Below, piece after piece: positions 1-9,505 of a stretch of DNA of 55,144 nucleotides. Origin of the DNA: Armatimonadota bacterium (GTDB lineage: Bacteria > Armatimonadota > Chthonomonadetes > Chthonomonadales > CAJBBX01). The stretch lies in NCBI GenBank assembly GCA_026392115.1, contig JAPLCQ010000026.1, positions 1-55,144 on the forward strand, in the 5' to 3' direction. Each line of letters starts with the position of its first letter. Within the stretch, counting starts at the first letter, position 1. Below the pieces are notes generated by a model. The model was not told where the DNA came from and made no database searches. It saw only the letters and a list, made by a program, of their open reading frames with translations. Position numbers and translations under genes: made by a program.

Positions 1-51
1 CCGGCGAATCTCCAGCGCCGCGCCCGGCGCCGGGATGACCGCGGCGCGCAC
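1..51 (-). CDS. Start of a Zn-type alcohol dehydrogenase-like protein (cut by window edge)
   Basis: Only 17 codons are visible, read from a GTG at base 51 toward base 1. They give MRAAVIPAPGAALEIRR, which closely resembles the first beta strand of medium-chain Zn-dependent alcohol dehydrogenases (usually M-K/R-A-A-V-x-x-x-P-G-x-x-L-x-I/V). The start lies 16 bases after the tldE stop on the same strand, so it would be the last visible member of the ABC-tldD-tldE operon. There is no clear Shine-Dalgarno site, so translation could depend on coupling. The family call rests on 17 residues; no catalytic residue is in the window. Confidence 0.4.
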   Translation of the reverse strand, partial: MRAAVIPAPGAALEIRR

Positions 52-67
52 CGTGCCGGAGTGACCG

Positions 68-1384
68 CTACCCGCCTGAGCTGACACTCACGCCCTCCAG
101 CATTATCCACGGCCAGCCCGTCAGGGGATCCACGTCGGAGCTTGCTTCGAACCCGCCCCTGAGCAACTCGTAGAGGTTGGCGGCGACCATGGTGTTCTTG
201 ACGCGGCCCACAGTCGCGCCGTTCTCCACTCGGTAGCCCAGGGCGACATTGCCAGCGATGTCGCCGTTCATCAGGTTGGACTGGCCGAAGCCCATGAGGT
301 TCTTGACGATCAGCCCTTCCGACAGCCCGTTCAGCATCTCGGCCGAAGTCCGACCGCCGGGTTGCAGCCGCATCTGAACCGGGCGGCAACCGGCGTGGCC
401 GGTGGGATCGACTCCCGCCATGGCGGCCGTGTCCATATCGTACATGAACGCTTGCAGCACGCCGCGCTCCACCAGCGTGAATGGGCGCGTGGGTACTCCG
501 CAGTCGTCCATCGCCGCGGATTCGGTGGCCCAGTCCACGTGCGGCTGGTCAGTTATGTCTAGAGACGACGAGCCGATGGCCTCGCCGAGTTTGTCGCGGA
601 GCGGCGACTCGCCCTTCAGGACGCTTCTGCCGCTGCATGCCATGGCCAGCGGCGCCAGGAGCATGGCGGCCGCCTCCGGCGGCGCCAGGACCGTCACCAT
701 GCCCGTGGGGGGCGGAGCGGTTCGCTCGGCCAGGCGGAGGTCCTGCAGCGTCTCCCGCGCCACCCAGTCGGCGTCGAACCAGTCGTTGAGCCGGCGCCAC
801 TGCCGCCCTGCCCCGCAGAAGAGCATATCGGTGCCGTCGGTCTTCTGGGCATAGCCGCCCAGGTTCCATCGCGTCGTGGTTGCGCTGTGAAGCAGGCCTG
901 AACTGTGGGCGATGACGGCTTCGGCTTCCGAGCGTCCCGCCTCGGCGCCGATGTAGAGGCCACTGGAGTAGGCGCGGATGCCCTCCACGACGCGCTGGCC
1001 GGCCTCGATCAGCCGTTCACGTGGCAGCGAGGCCGTCTCGGGGCAGTGACGGAGGATCTGCGCGCACTCCGACGGCTGCGGATAGGCGGAGAAGTGGGCC
1101 GCTGCGCCGATCTCCACCAGCGCCACGGCGCGTGCGGCCAAAGCCGGAATATCGCCGGGGTCGTTGCAGGTCACGGTGGCGCGCTTGCCGTTCCGGATCA
1201 CCTCCAGTGACAGCGCTCGGCCCTGCTCGCTGCTGGTCGCCTTCAGGACGCCCGCCTCAAACTCGCAACTGATCGATTCGGTCTGCGCAAAGCGCGCCTT
1301 GGCGGCCTGGGCCCCGAGCCGGGTCGCCTCCTGCACCGCCTGCTGCACGGCGTCGGCCATGCGGTCCAGCATTGGTCTTCTCAT
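68..1384 (-). CDS. tldE: TldE/PmbA metalloprotease subunit
   Basis: A 438-aa protein of the TldD/PmbA family, about the usual length. TldE pairs with TldD in a cytoplasmic heterodimeric protease that degrades unfolded peptides and, in known systems, removes leaders of modified peptides or matures gyrase-targeting peptides. Visible support is the family architecture of an N-terminal alpha/beta half and a Gly-rich C-terminal half (NGDIAGNVALGYRVENG near the end). There is no HExxxH motif, as expected for the TldE partner rather than the catalytic TldD. The ATG at 1384 lies 9 bases after the tldD stop. Methionines at residues 5 and 9 are alternative starts, because the purine-rich stretch upstream (GGAGATAGGGGG) fits several. 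Order and spacing imply co-transcription with tldD. Confidence 0.88.
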   Translation of the reverse strand: MRRPMLDRMADAVQQAVQEATRLGAQAAKARFAQTESISCEFEAGVLKATSSEQGRALSLEVIRNGKRATVTCNDPGDIPALAARAVALVEIGAAAHFSAYPQPSECAQILRHCPETASLPRERLIEAGQRVVEGIRAYSSGLYIGAEAGRSEAEAVIAHSSGLLHSATTTRWNLGGYAQKTDGTDMLFCGAGRQWRRLNDWFDADWVARETLQDLRLAERTAPPPTGMVTVLAPPEAAAMLLAPLAMACSGRSVLKGESPLRDKLGEAIGSSSLDITDQPHVDWATESAAMDDCGVPTRPFTLVERGVLQAFMYDMDTAAMAGVDPTGHAGCRPVQMRLQPGGRTSAEMLNGLSEGLIVKNLMGFGQSNLMNGDIAGNVALGYRVENGATVGRVKNTMVAANLYELLRGGFEASSDVDPLTGWPWIMLEGVSVSSGG

Positions 1385-1393
1385 GCCGGCCCC

Positions 1394-2761
1394 CTATCTC
1401 CCACCGATCACGACGTCGCGGATGCGGATATGCGGCGACCCGTGCGATACGGGCAGCGGCGCCTGGCCCCCTTTGCCGCAACCGCCGGGACCGTTGGCGA
1501 TGACCAGGTCGTCGGCGATCCCGTCAATGGCGTGGAGCGTACGGAACAGGTTGCCGGTGAGCACGATGTCGCGCACCAGGTCACCGATCTGGCCGTTCTC
1601 GATCCGGTACCCGTACCCCGCCGAGAAGGTGAACTCCTCCATCATGGTCTGGCCGCCAAGGGCGTCGCAGGCGTAGATGCCCTTGTCGATTCCGGCTATC
1701 AGCTCCTGTACGGTGGCGGGTCCCGGCTCGATGTAGGTGTTGGTCATACGCACCAGGGGCCTGTCGGACTGCCGCACGGCCCGTGCGTTGCCCGTCACTG
1801 GCTCGCCCATCTTGGCCGCGGTTTCCAGCGAGTGGAGCCGACCCGCCAGGAGGCCGTTGCGGATCAGGTAGGTCTTGCGCGTCGGTGTGCCCTCATCGTC
1901 GAAGGGATGCGTGCCCTGGGCGCCCGGCATGGAACCGTCGTCGACGATGCTCAGCTCCGGCCCGCCCATCTCGCGGCCAAGGACCATCAGCTCGCGCATC
2001 TGCGGGTTCTCGTAGATGAAGTCGGCCTCGCTCATGTGGCCGAACGCCTCGTGGGCGAAGACGCCCGCAAGCCGGTTGTCCAGCACGGTCGTGTGGGCGC
2101 CGCCGGGGCAGGGCGGGGCCTTCGTGAGCGCCACGGCGCGGCGCGCCAGTTCCTCGGCCAGGCCCTCCAGACCGACTGCGGCGTCGTAGGTCTCCAGTGA
2201 GGCGCGTCCGTCGAAGCACTGTTGCACCAGGGAGCCGTCGCGGGCGACTGCGCCCAGGAAGAGGTCCACGCGCGGCCGCTCTTCCATGAAGGAGGCGCCG
2301 CGCGTGGAGGCGAAGGCCACCGTGCGGAAGACCTCGGAGTAGCCCGCATAGGACGTTTCCACGCCGGGGACGCTGCGCAGCAGGATGTCGTTGTACGCCG
2401 CCACCAGGGCGATCTTGTCCGCCACCGGGATGCCCCTGAAGTCGCGAAGCAGCGCGGCGCGATGCTCCGAGGGAGGCGCAACCGGTGCGTCGGCGATCTG
2501 CGTCGTGGTCGTGCCGACCAGGGCGGCGCACTCGCAAGCCTCGCGGACGTGGTGGTCGAGATCGTCCAAGCTGTCGAAGTTTGACGAACCCCATCCGCCG
2601 CGCACGCAGGCCCGGACGACGCCGCCTGAGAGGCGCGCCGATCGCACCTGCTCCGGCTCGGGGCCGCGGTACATGACCGAAGTCGCGTCGTCGACGCTGA
2701 AGCGAACCTCGGCGTAGTCGGCCTTGGCGCGGCTCAGCGCGTCGGCCAGTCTGTCTCTCAT
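1394..2761 (-). CDS. tldD: TldD metalloprotease, catalytic subunit
   Basis: A 455-aa TldD-family protease. The zinc motif HExxxH is present as HEAFGH (H237, E238, H242), and the Gly-rich C-terminal region of the family follows. With TldE it forms a barrel-like heterodimer that cleaves small or unfolded peptides in the cytoplasm. I start it at the ATG at 2761 because GGAGGT sits 8 bases upstream; the open frame extends 34 codons further, but that extension has no support and runs into the intergenic space. The gene is 28 bases downstream of the ABC permease on the same strand. Exporter plus TldD/TldE is an arrangement also seen around peptide-maturation systems, but no precursor peptide is recognisable here. 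Confidence 0.92.
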   Translation of the reverse strand: MRDRLADALSRAKADYAEVRFSVDDATSVMYRGPEPEQVRSARLSGGVVRACVRGGWGSSNFDSLDDLDHHVREACECAALVGTTTTQIADAPVAPPSEHRAALLRDFRGIPVADKIALVAAYNDILLRSVPGVETSYAGYSEVFRTVAFASTRGASFMEERPRVDLFLGAVARDGSLVQQCFDGRASLETYDAAVGLEGLAEELARRAVALTKAPPCPGGAHTTVLDNRLAGVFAHEAFGHMSEADFIYENPQMRELMVLGREMGGPELSIVDDGSMPGAQGTHPFDDEGTPTRKTYLIRNGLLAGRLHSLETAAKMGEPVTGNARAVRQSDRPLVRMTNTYIEPGPATVQELIAGIDKGIYACDALGGQTMMEEFTFSAGYGYRIENGQIGDLVRDIVLTGNLFRTLHAIDGIADDLVIANGPGGCGKGGQAPLPVSHGSPHIRIRDVVIGGR

Positions 2762-2789
2762 GCCACCTCCATGCGGCGTCCGATGCAAG

Positions 2790-4445
2790 TCAGAGCGCCA
2801 GCCTGTCCAGGGCGCCCGCGGCCCGCCTGGCGAGCCAGGCAACGCCTGCAAGCATACCAACATTGAGCGCGATCACGCCCGCATAGACCACGCCGGCCGG
2901 CTGGCCGAGCCTGGCGCAGAGGACCATCAGGCCCACGTTCAGCGCGAGCGGCGCCAGTCCCGCGCCCATGCTGAGTACGACGTTCAGGTTCTGCTTTACG
3001 GCCTGAACCGTGTCTTTCCAGTCGAGTTTCGGCCGCATACAGTCGATGGAGAGGCCGATAAGGCCGCTGTAGGCGATGATCAGCGTGCTCAAGGTAGCCA
3101 GATAGAGCCAGGCGAGTCCGTGGAGCGGGAGCGCGATCACGGCCAGCGCCACGGTGAGTATGTGCAGCGGCATGACCAGCGCCATGCCCGCGATGAACTT
3201 GCCCAACATGATCGTGACCGGCGGGATGGGCAGGCACTTCTCGGTCCACAGGCGCTTGCCGTCCTTGCTGTAGGAGGCGGAGAAGAGCGATGAGCCCGTG
3301 CCGAACACCGCCAGCGCCATGGCTATGCCGGTCAGGACGTAGGGCAGATGCTCCTGGAATGCCGGCGAGTGCGCGGCCGCCATCAGTTGCCCGATTACAT
3401 CGACCTTGCCCTTGCTCTGGACCTTCATGACCGTATAGGTCACGGCCAGGATTGGCAGGCTGATGTAACCGCCCAGGCTGTTCATCGCCACGGACGGATC
3501 GCGCAGTACGCAGGCCGTCTCCTTGTTCACCAGGGAGCGGACCATGCCGATCCGCACCGCCGCGGCCGCCTTGTGGCCCTTCCGCCGACGCTTGCCCTCG
3601 CCGCCGCTGAGGATGGGCCCAAGGTAGAGCGTCTGCCCAACGAAGAGCGCCGTTCCCGCGTAGCAGGCCGCGGCGCCGGCGAACGCCGCCAACTGCAACC
3701 AGGCCTCCAAGCCATGGCTCGTCACAGCGCGGAACCCGAAGGCCGCGCCGGGGAAGAGGCGGCCGACGCGCTCCATCTGGGCCATCCGGACACGGACGAT
3801 ATCGGTCATCTCCCCGCCGGCGCCGGCGCTGGACAGCATGCTCAGCGTCAGCGAAAGCGATAGCATGGCGCTCAGGACCAACGCGACCCAGAGCCAGCGG
3901 TTGCGCCCGACCCCAGGTATGGCCGCAATGAGGAGCGAGACGGTGGAGGCCACCGCCACAGGCAGCACCGGGAGCAGAAGCATCGTAAGGATGCCCACCG
4001 GGACGTCCGCCGGGCCGGCGAAGCCGTGCCGCAGGTAGAGCGCGTACGTCGGAGTGCAGAGCGCGACACAGGCGACCAGCTCGATGGCGTAGGTCACGAG
4101 CAGTTTGGCGCTGACGATCTGCCATGGACGGTAGGGAAGCGGCAGAAGGATGCTCAGGTCGCGCGACTGGAGCAGCGTCGAGTAGACCACGGGAACGCCG
4201 GCCAGCAGGGCCATCATCATGGCCATGGCGTAGGTGCCTGCCAACTGCACGTCCTGCAGCGGAAGTCGGCTGGCGGCGAGGAACTCGAACGCCTTCACCT
4301 GCAGCATCACCCAGCCGCCGTATGAGGGCGAGATGGCCAGCAGCACCAGCAGGAACATGCCCACGTGCCGGGCGCGCCTCTTGCCCATGCGCCAAGCGTT
4401 GATGTTGAGCCCGACCATGAGCTGGGTCTTGAGCAGCGAGATCAT
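2790..4445 (-). CDS. ABC transporter permease, ABC-2-like exporter type
   Basis: A 551-aa integral membrane protein with about twelve hydrophobic segments in two halves, for example around residues 28-48, 70-90, 115-135, 150-175 and several more after residue 330. A basic, cytoplasmic-looking loop lies near residue 280 (GGEGKRRRKGHK). The length and duplicated look match large exporter permeases encoded next to one ATPase. Its start overlaps the ATPase stop by 4 bases (ATGA at 4442-4445), so the two are translationally coupled and should form one transporter. The substrate is unknown; the tldD/tldE genes downstream make a peptide a reasonable guess but not evidence. Confidence 0.8.
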   Translation of the reverse strand: MISLLKTQLMVGLNINAWRMGKRRARHVGMFLLVLLAISPSYGGWVMLQVKAFEFLAASRLPLQDVQLAGTYAMAMMMALLAGVPVVYSTLLQSRDLSILLPLPYRPWQIVSAKLLVTYAIELVACVALCTPTYALYLRHGFAGPADVPVGILTMLLLPVLPVAVASTVSLLIAAIPGVGRNRWLWVALVLSAMLSLSLTLSMLSSAGAGGEMTDIVRVRMAQMERVGRLFPGAAFGFRAVTSHGLEAWLQLAAFAGAAACYAGTALFVGQTLYLGPILSGGEGKRRRKGHKAAAAVRIGMVRSLVNKETACVLRDPSVAMNSLGGYISLPILAVTYTVMKVQSKGKVDVIGQLMAAAHSPAFQEHLPYVLTGIAMALAVFGTGSSLFSASYSKDGKRLWTEKCLPIPPVTIMLGKFIAGMALVMPLHILTVALAVIALPLHGLAWLYLATLSTLIIAYSGLIGLSIDCMRPKLDWKDTVQAVKQNLNVVLSMGAGLAPLALNVGLMVLCARLGQPAGVVYAGVIALNVGMLAGVAWLARRAAGALDRLAL

Positions 4446-5155
4446 GGCTCGATCAGATCCAGGAAGAAGGACTCCAGTGTCTCGTTGGCTCCGTCGCGCA
4501 GCTCGTCCAGCGTGCCGCAGGCCACCAGCTTGCCCTTGACGATGATGCCCACTCGGTCGCAGAGCTTCTCCGCCACCTCGAGGATATGCGTCGAGAAGAA
4601 GACGCTGTTGCCTCCGTCGGCGTGGCGGCGCATCATGGCCTTGAGCGTGAACGCCGCCTTGGGGTCGAGACCCACCAGCGGCTCATCCAGCACCCAGACC
4701 CGCGGCTGGTGTACGAGCGCCGCGATGAGGACCGTCTTCTGGCGCATACCGTGGGAGTAGCTCTCGATCAGGTCGCCCAGCGCGTCGGTCAGCTCAAAGG
4801 CGTCGGCCAGCTCCCGCACACGCTCGCCGCGCACTCCCGTGGGCACCTGGTACGCATCCGACATGAAGTTGATGAACTGCATGCCCGTGAGCTTCTCGTA
4901 GACGTCGGGTGTATCGGGGACGTAGCCCATCTCCATCTTGGCGCGCAGGGGATCGGCCGCGACATCGATGCCGTTCACCAGGACGGCTCCGGCATTGGGC
5001 CTCAGCAGGCCCACGGTCATCTTGATCGTCGTGGTCTTCCCGGCGCCGTTGGGCCCGATGAAGCCGAAGATCTCCCCGTCTCGCACTTCAAGATTGAGGC
5101 CGTCCACGGCGGTATGGTCGCCGTACGCCTTCCGAACGCCCCTGATCTCGATCAC
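4442..5155 (-). CDS. ABC transporter ATP-binding protein
   Basis: A 237-aa nucleotide-binding subunit. Walker A is GPNGAGKT at residues 34-41, the signature is a variant (YSHGMRQK), Walker B is VWVLDEP and the H-loop is STH. It would power the permease encoded by the overlapping next gene. The start is a GTG at 5155 preceded by AAGGAGG at a good distance; an ATG four bases further upstream is out of frame and would give only a 23-aa peptide. It is the first gene of a minus-strand operon (ATPase, permease, tldD, tldE, dehydrogenase) that diverges from the GH106-like gene across about 140 bases. No convincing promoter was found there. Confidence 0.92.
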   Translation of the reverse strand: MIEIRGVRKAYGDHTAVDGLNLEVRDGEIFGFIGPNGAGKTTTIKMTVGLLRPNAGAVLVNGIDVAADPLRAKMEMGYVPDTPDVYEKLTGMQFINFMSDAYQVPTGVRGERVRELADAFELTDALGDLIESYSHGMRQKTVLIAALVHQPRVWVLDEPLVGLDPKAAFTLKAMMRRHADGGNSVFFSTHILEVAEKLCDRVGIIVKGKLVACGTLDELRDGANETLESFFLDLIEP

Positions 5156-5298
5156 TCATCGCCTCCTTGGCGGGCCACATCAACGCTGGACAGACTACGA
5201 CCGAAGCGTCGTTCGGGTTCGCCGTCGCCGACTCTCTGTGACGTGCGTGGGCTATGCTGTACCAACCGTCCGCTCGACGGTCGGGAAAGGCGGTTCCT

Positions 5299-8079
5299 AT
5301 GCTACCCGTACTCATGGCTGTACAGGTGATGGCGGCACTGCCGGCGCCCCCGGCGCGGTCCGGCATGCCCGGTACTCCGAAAGCGAGGAGCGCCATGGCG
5401 GCGAAGGCAAGCGGCCCAGGGCTTGGCGCACGATGGCAGCGCCCGCCCGCCGCGTCGCGAATGCTGAAGATCATCCACGGCTGGCCCGACGACGCCGCGG
5501 CGCAGGATGCGTTGATCGCGCGCCTGCAGTCGCAGGGCTTCGGCGGGGTGGTCTGCAACGTCTCGTTCACGGAGTACCTGCGAAGCGAGCCGCGCTGGGC
5601 GGCCTTCACGCGCGCCGTGCGCACGGCTCATGATGCCGGCATGGCCATGTGGCTCTACGACGAGAGGGGCTACCCCTCCGGTGCGGCCGGCGGCCTCACG
5701 CTGGCGGGCCATCCCGAGTGGCAGGCACGCGGGATTCTCTTCAACGACGCATCGGCGGAGGGTGGCGAGGTTCGCCTCGATGTGCCTCCCGGCCGCCTGC
5801 TGCTGGCCGCGGCCTATCCGGTACGCGGAGCCGGGATCGAGCTGGGAAAGCCCACGGACTTGACGGCATCGGTCGTCGCCGGGAAGCTCGTCTGGCAGGC
5901 CCCGCAGGGCAAGTGGCGCGTCGTGGTCGCCGCCGAGGGCCTCCTCTACGAGAACACGCACGCGGCCATGAGCCTGGGCGACAAGCTGCCGTATATCAAC
6001 ATGCTCATGCCCGAGCCCACCCGCCGCTACCTCGAGCTGACGCACGACGAGTACGCCCGTCGGCTGGGCGGCAACCTTGGAAGCCTGTTCGTCTCCACCT
6101 TTACCGATGAGCCCTCGCTCATGTCGCTCTGGATGAAGCGCTCCCCGTGGCGCGTCGTGCCATGGTCGTCGGGGCTGGAGGAGGTGTACCGCAAGCGGCG
6201 CAACTACGACTTGATGCCGCACCTGGCCGCCCTGGTGGCCGACGCCGGGCCCATGGGCCGCCGCGTGCGCCACGACTTCTGGCTCACGGTGGGTGAGATG
6301 ACCGCCGAGGGTTTCTTCGCGCCGATCCAGGAGTGGTGCAAGAGACACGACATCCGCTCGGGCGGGCATCTGCTGGCGGAGGAGATGCTCCAGTCGCACG
6401 TGCCGCTGTATGGCGACTTCTTCAAGTGCGCCCGGCGGCTGGACGCTCCGAGCATCGACTGCCTCACCAGCGTGCCTTCCGAGGTCCCCTGGTCCATCGC
6501 CAGGCTGCTCGCGTCCGTGGGCGAACTGGAGGGCAAGTCGGTGGTCATGTGCGAGACCTCGGACTTCGTCCAGCGCTACCGCCCGGACGGTGACCAGCGG
6601 CCCATACGCGTCGTCACCGAGGCCGAAATCCGCGGCACGGTGAACCGGCTCGTGCTCGGCGGTGTGAACAGCATTACGAGCTACTATGCCTTCGATGGGC
6701 TGGACGATGCCGCGCTGCGCCGCCTCAACGAGTACATCGGCCGGTGCTGCGCCGCGATGGCCGGTGGGCGCTTGGCTGCGGATGTGGCGGTGCTCTATCC
6801 GGCAAACAGCCTCTGGCCGCGGTTCCGTCCCGCCCATCTGTGGGCGTCGGAGGACCCGGAGTGCGCCCGCATCGAGGCAGTCTACAACGCCGTCAGCGAG
6901 CAGCTATTCGCGGCCCGGCGCGACTTCCTGTATGTCGATGCCCAGGCCCTCTCCGAAGGCCGCGTCTTGAATGGCGCGCTGGAGCATGGAGGCCATCGTT
7001 GGCGCGTCGTGGTGCTTCCGTCGGCCGACACGCTCCCCATGCAGGCTTGGAGGAACCTGGCGGAGCTTGTGGCTTCGGGCGGGATCGTGGTGGCCGCCGG
7101 ACGGCTGCCGGCCAACACCGACAAGCAGTTCCCGTCGCCGGCGGTGGCCAAGCTGGCCGCATCGCTGTTCGGTACCGGAGGAGGCGCCCGGGTCTGCCCG
7201 TCGCGGGCCGGAGGCGCCGCCGTCTACCTGCCCGCCGGCCTGGAGGGTCTGACGGCCCGAGCCATCGACGCCGCACTCGAGCCCACCGTGCAGGTCTCAG
7301 ACGCCGCCGCGCCCATACGTTCGGCGCACAGGCGCGTGGACGGCCAGGAGGTTACCATGCTGGCCAACGACGGATCGAAGCCGTGGGCCGGCCGCGTACG
7401 CACGGCGGGGCAGGGCGCCGGCGAGTTGTGGGACCCGCTGACCGGTCGGAGCGTTGCCGTGCGGGGCGGAGGCTGGGTCGACCTGCGACTGGAGCCATAC
7501 GCCGCCGTGCTGCTGCGCACCGCGTCCGCCAAGGCGCCGTCTATCGTCAAGCTCAAGGCGGGGCCGCTGCCCGGCATCACCGCGCGGCCCATGGCCGTGG
7601 CTCCGCCCACCGCGGCTCCGGCCGTCGATGTGGCGCTGGAGCCGGTTCCGGCAGGCAGTGGCGGCGCCTGGAGCTTCGCCGGAAGCGTAACTAAGTCCAA
7701 CGTGGATACGTTCCTGTTCGCCGTTTTCGCCTTGTCGAAACCTGCCGACCTGAGCCGGAGCGACGGCCTTGCCCTTGACGTATCTATCGATGCGACGGGC
7801 GCGGGACCCGCCAAGCTCTTCTGCTTCGTACAGGATGCATCGGGAGTGGAGTACATCGCCGACGTGGGACGGCAGATGTCGGCGCCGGGCGTCGAGCGGA
7901 GCTTCCTGTCGAAGTCCTCATTCGCGCAGTTCGGTCCATCGAGCGGACCTTCGGGTAGTCTGGACTGGAGCAGGATCACATCGGTTCGACTGGGCTGGGG
8001 CGGATACTTCGGGACGGCGGGGGAGCGGCTATCGTTCAGGGTGTCGGCGCCGATGTCTGTCGAATGGCGGGGGCGCTGA
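5299..8079 (+). CDS. Secreted GH106-like glycoside hydrolase (possible alpha-L-rhamnosidase)
   Basis: A 926-aa protein with a short hydrophobic N-terminus that looks like a signal peptide. Two motifs recall the GH106 rhamnosidase group: WLYDERGYPSG with D121/E122, and FTDEP with D270/E271. A TIM-barrel region (about residues 55-450) is followed by a Rossmann/amidotransferase-like region (about 480-640) and C-terminal beta domains. The ATG at 5299 is preferred over an in-frame ATG at 5254 because it gives the signal-like sequence and has AAAGG upstream; the upstream one has no ribosome site. The gene is followed 25 bases later by a beta-helix protein, suggesting a two-gene secreted unit acting on rhamnose-containing polysaccharide. 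The family is inferred from motifs, and substrate specificity cannot be read from them. Confidence 0.6.
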   Translation: MLPVLMAVQVMAALPAPPARSGMPGTPKARSAMAAKASGPGLGARWQRPPAASRMLKIIHGWPDDAAAQDALIARLQSQGFGGVVCNVSFTEYLRSEPRWAAFTRAVRTAHDAGMAMWLYDERGYPSGAAGGLTLAGHPEWQARGILFNDASAEGGEVRLDVPPGRLLLAAAYPVRGAGIELGKPTDLTASVVAGKLVWQAPQGKWRVVVAAEGLLYENTHAAMSLGDKLPYINMLMPEPTRRYLELTHDEYARRLGGNLGSLFVSTFTDEPSLMSLWMKRSPWRVVPWSSGLEEVYRKRRNYDLMPHLAALVADAGPMGRRVRHDFWLTVGEMTAEGFFAPIQEWCKRHDIRSGGHLLAEEMLQSHVPLYGDFFKCARRLDAPSIDCLTSVPSEVPWSIARLLASVGELEGKSVVMCETSDFVQRYRPDGDQRPIRVVTEAEIRGTVNRLVLGGVNSITSYYAFDGLDDAALRRLNEYIGRCCAAMAGGRLAADVAVLYPANSLWPRFRPAHLWASEDPECARIEAVYNAVSEQLFAARRDFLYVDAQALSEGRVLNGALEHGGHRWRVVVLPSADTLPMQAWRNLAELVASGGIVVAAGRLPANTDKQFPSPAVAKLAASLFGTGGGARVCPSRAGGAAVYLPAGLEGLTARAIDAALEPTVQVSDAAAPIRSAHRRVDGQEVTMLANDGSKPWAGRVRTAGQGAGELWDPLTGRSVAVRGGGWVDLRLEPYAAVLLRTASAKAPSIVKLKAGPLPGITARPMAVAPPTAAPAVDVALEPVPAGSGGAWSFAGSVTKSNVDTFLFAVFALSKPADLSRSDGLALDVSIDATGAGPAKLFCFVQDASGVEYIADVGRQMSAPGVERSFLSKSSFAQFGPSSGPSGSLDWSRITSVRLGWGGYFGTAGERLSFRVSAPMSVEWRGR

Positions 8080-8104
8080 CAAGCGCATTGCGGGAGGCTG
8101 ATGG

Positions 8105-9478
8105 ATGAGCAGTACACCGGACGGGCTCTATTCCAGGCGTGCGGCCATGGCGCTCGTCGCCGCTGGCGCGGCCGCGTTGCCGGAAGCGGCAGGCGCCTCT
8201 GTGCAACCGTTCGGTCCGGCCGGCGCCACGCCGTACGGCTTCGTGGTGGCGGCGGTCGATGCTCCTGCCGACCTGAAGGCGGCCACGCCCTACGTCTGCA
8301 CCGGCAACAACGACCAGAACGTGATCAACGCGGCCATCGCCGCGTTGCCCGCGGCCACGGGTGCGGGAAGGGGAGGAGCCATCTTTCTCTCGGCGGGCAC
8401 CTTCGGTATCAACTCCCCGATCAAGCTTCGCGGCTACATGTCCATCGAAGGCGCCATGATCGGCGTCACCTATGTCGGCAACCGGCCTACCGCCGCCGGC
8501 GACATGATGGCGTTCGATGCGGCGGCGAACGAGCAGGGCATCTTCTTGCGTATCGCTCGAATGCACCTTGGCGGCAACCGCAAGTGGGTGCGCCGGGGCT
8601 CATGCATCCGGATCACGGGCGCCGGCATCTTCGACTTGGTGATCGAGGATGTGTGGGCCTACGGAGCCGAGGAGGACGGCGTCTACCTCGAGCAGACCTG
8701 GGGGGCAAATTTCCACAACCTCATCAGCGAGTACAACGGCCGAGACGGGCTGCATGTGGAGCGCAACGCCTTCGACTCGGCGGTCGAGGGGCCCAAGATC
8801 GTCCAATCGAAGATGGTGCGCAACGGTCGGCACGGCGTCTTCCTGGGCCGCTACGTGAATGACGCTCTGATCGCCACCAGTGAGATGGCCGGCGGCGCCT
8901 ACTACTCCGGTTACGGCCTCTATGTCGACAGGGGCACCGGCCACCAGGTCACGGCCTGCCGGTTCGTGAGCCACGACAACGGCTGTTCCGGCGGAGTCGC
9001 GCTGGACGCCGCCATGCAGTGCAGCATCTCCGGCAATGTGTTCCGTAGCCTGCCCACGGCTCGCTGCCCGGTGGCGGTCGACATCCTGGCCAGCTCCACC
9101 CGCAACGTTGTATCCGGCAACACCTTCAACCTCTCGGTGGGCGATACCGCCATCGTCGACGCGACCGGTCGGAACGTGTTGGCGTCCAACTCCGGTTGGG
9201 CGTCGAGGTCTGCCGGTGTGGTGGTTCGGACGCACGATGCCGGCGACCGACGGCGCATAACGATCGCCCACAGGCTGGGGCAGCCCAAGCCGGTCGGCTC
9301 GGCGGTGGTCTGCACCGTGCAGCCCGCGGACGCCGCCAGCTCTGAGTTGAGCTGGTTCGTGGAGACGGCCGATGCGACATCGGTGGTGGTCCGCACGACG
9401 TCTGACATGGCCGACGGCGTGGAGTACCGGCTGCAGGTGATCATCGAGTATTCGAACCGCGAGGCCGCGCCGGCCTGA
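8105..9478 (+). CDS. Secreted right-handed beta-helix protein (pectate-lyase-3-like)
   Basis: A 457-aa protein with an N-terminus of Tat-like character (SRRAAMALVAAGAAALP). A segment resembling the start of pectate-lyase/tail-spike beta helices follows (NDQNVINAAIAALP, then GGAIFLSAGTFGI). Short repeating beta-helix rungs run from about residue 100 to 360, with Asn and Gly at turns (YNGRDGLHVERN, SGNVFRSL, VSGNTFNL). A small C-terminal beta domain ends the protein. Such folds bind or cleave acidic polysaccharides; no catalytic set can be assigned. The GGGAGG upstream supports the ATG. The close spacing to the GH106-like gene suggests co-expression. A phage tail-spike is unlikely because no phage genes are nearby. 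Confidence 0.7.
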   Translation: MSSTPDGLYSRRAAMALVAAGAAALPEAAGASVQPFGPAGATPYGFVVAAVDAPADLKAATPYVCTGNNDQNVINAAIAALPAATGAGRGGAIFLSAGTFGINSPIKLRGYMSIEGAMIGVTYVGNRPTAAGDMMAFDAAANEQGIFLRIARMHLGGNRKWVRRGSCIRITGAGIFDLVIEDVWAYGAEEDGVYLEQTWGANFHNLISEYNGRDGLHVERNAFDSAVEGPKIVQSKMVRNGRHGVFLGRYVNDALIATSEMAGGAYYSGYGLYVDRGTGHQVTACRFVSHDNGCSGGVALDAAMQCSISGNVFRSLPTARCPVAVDILASSTRNVVSGNTFNLSVGDTAIVDATGRNVLASNSGWASRSAGVVVRTHDAGDRRRITIAHRLGQPKPVGSAVVCTVQPADAASSELSWFVETADATSVVVRTTSDMADGVEYRLQVIIEYSNREAAPA

Positions 9479-9505
9479 ACGAGCGCGGCATCTGCCCCGA
9501 CTGCA

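Noticed and set aside
5091-5159. 23-codon peptide beginning at the ATG at 5159, considered as a precursor for TldD/TldE
   Set aside because: It lies almost wholly inside the ATPase gene in another frame, is highly basic, and shows no leader or core features.
8105-9478. Beta-helix protein as a phage tail-spike
   Set aside because: No phage structural, integrase or lysis genes are nearby, and the protein has an export signal and sits beside a glycoside hydrolase.
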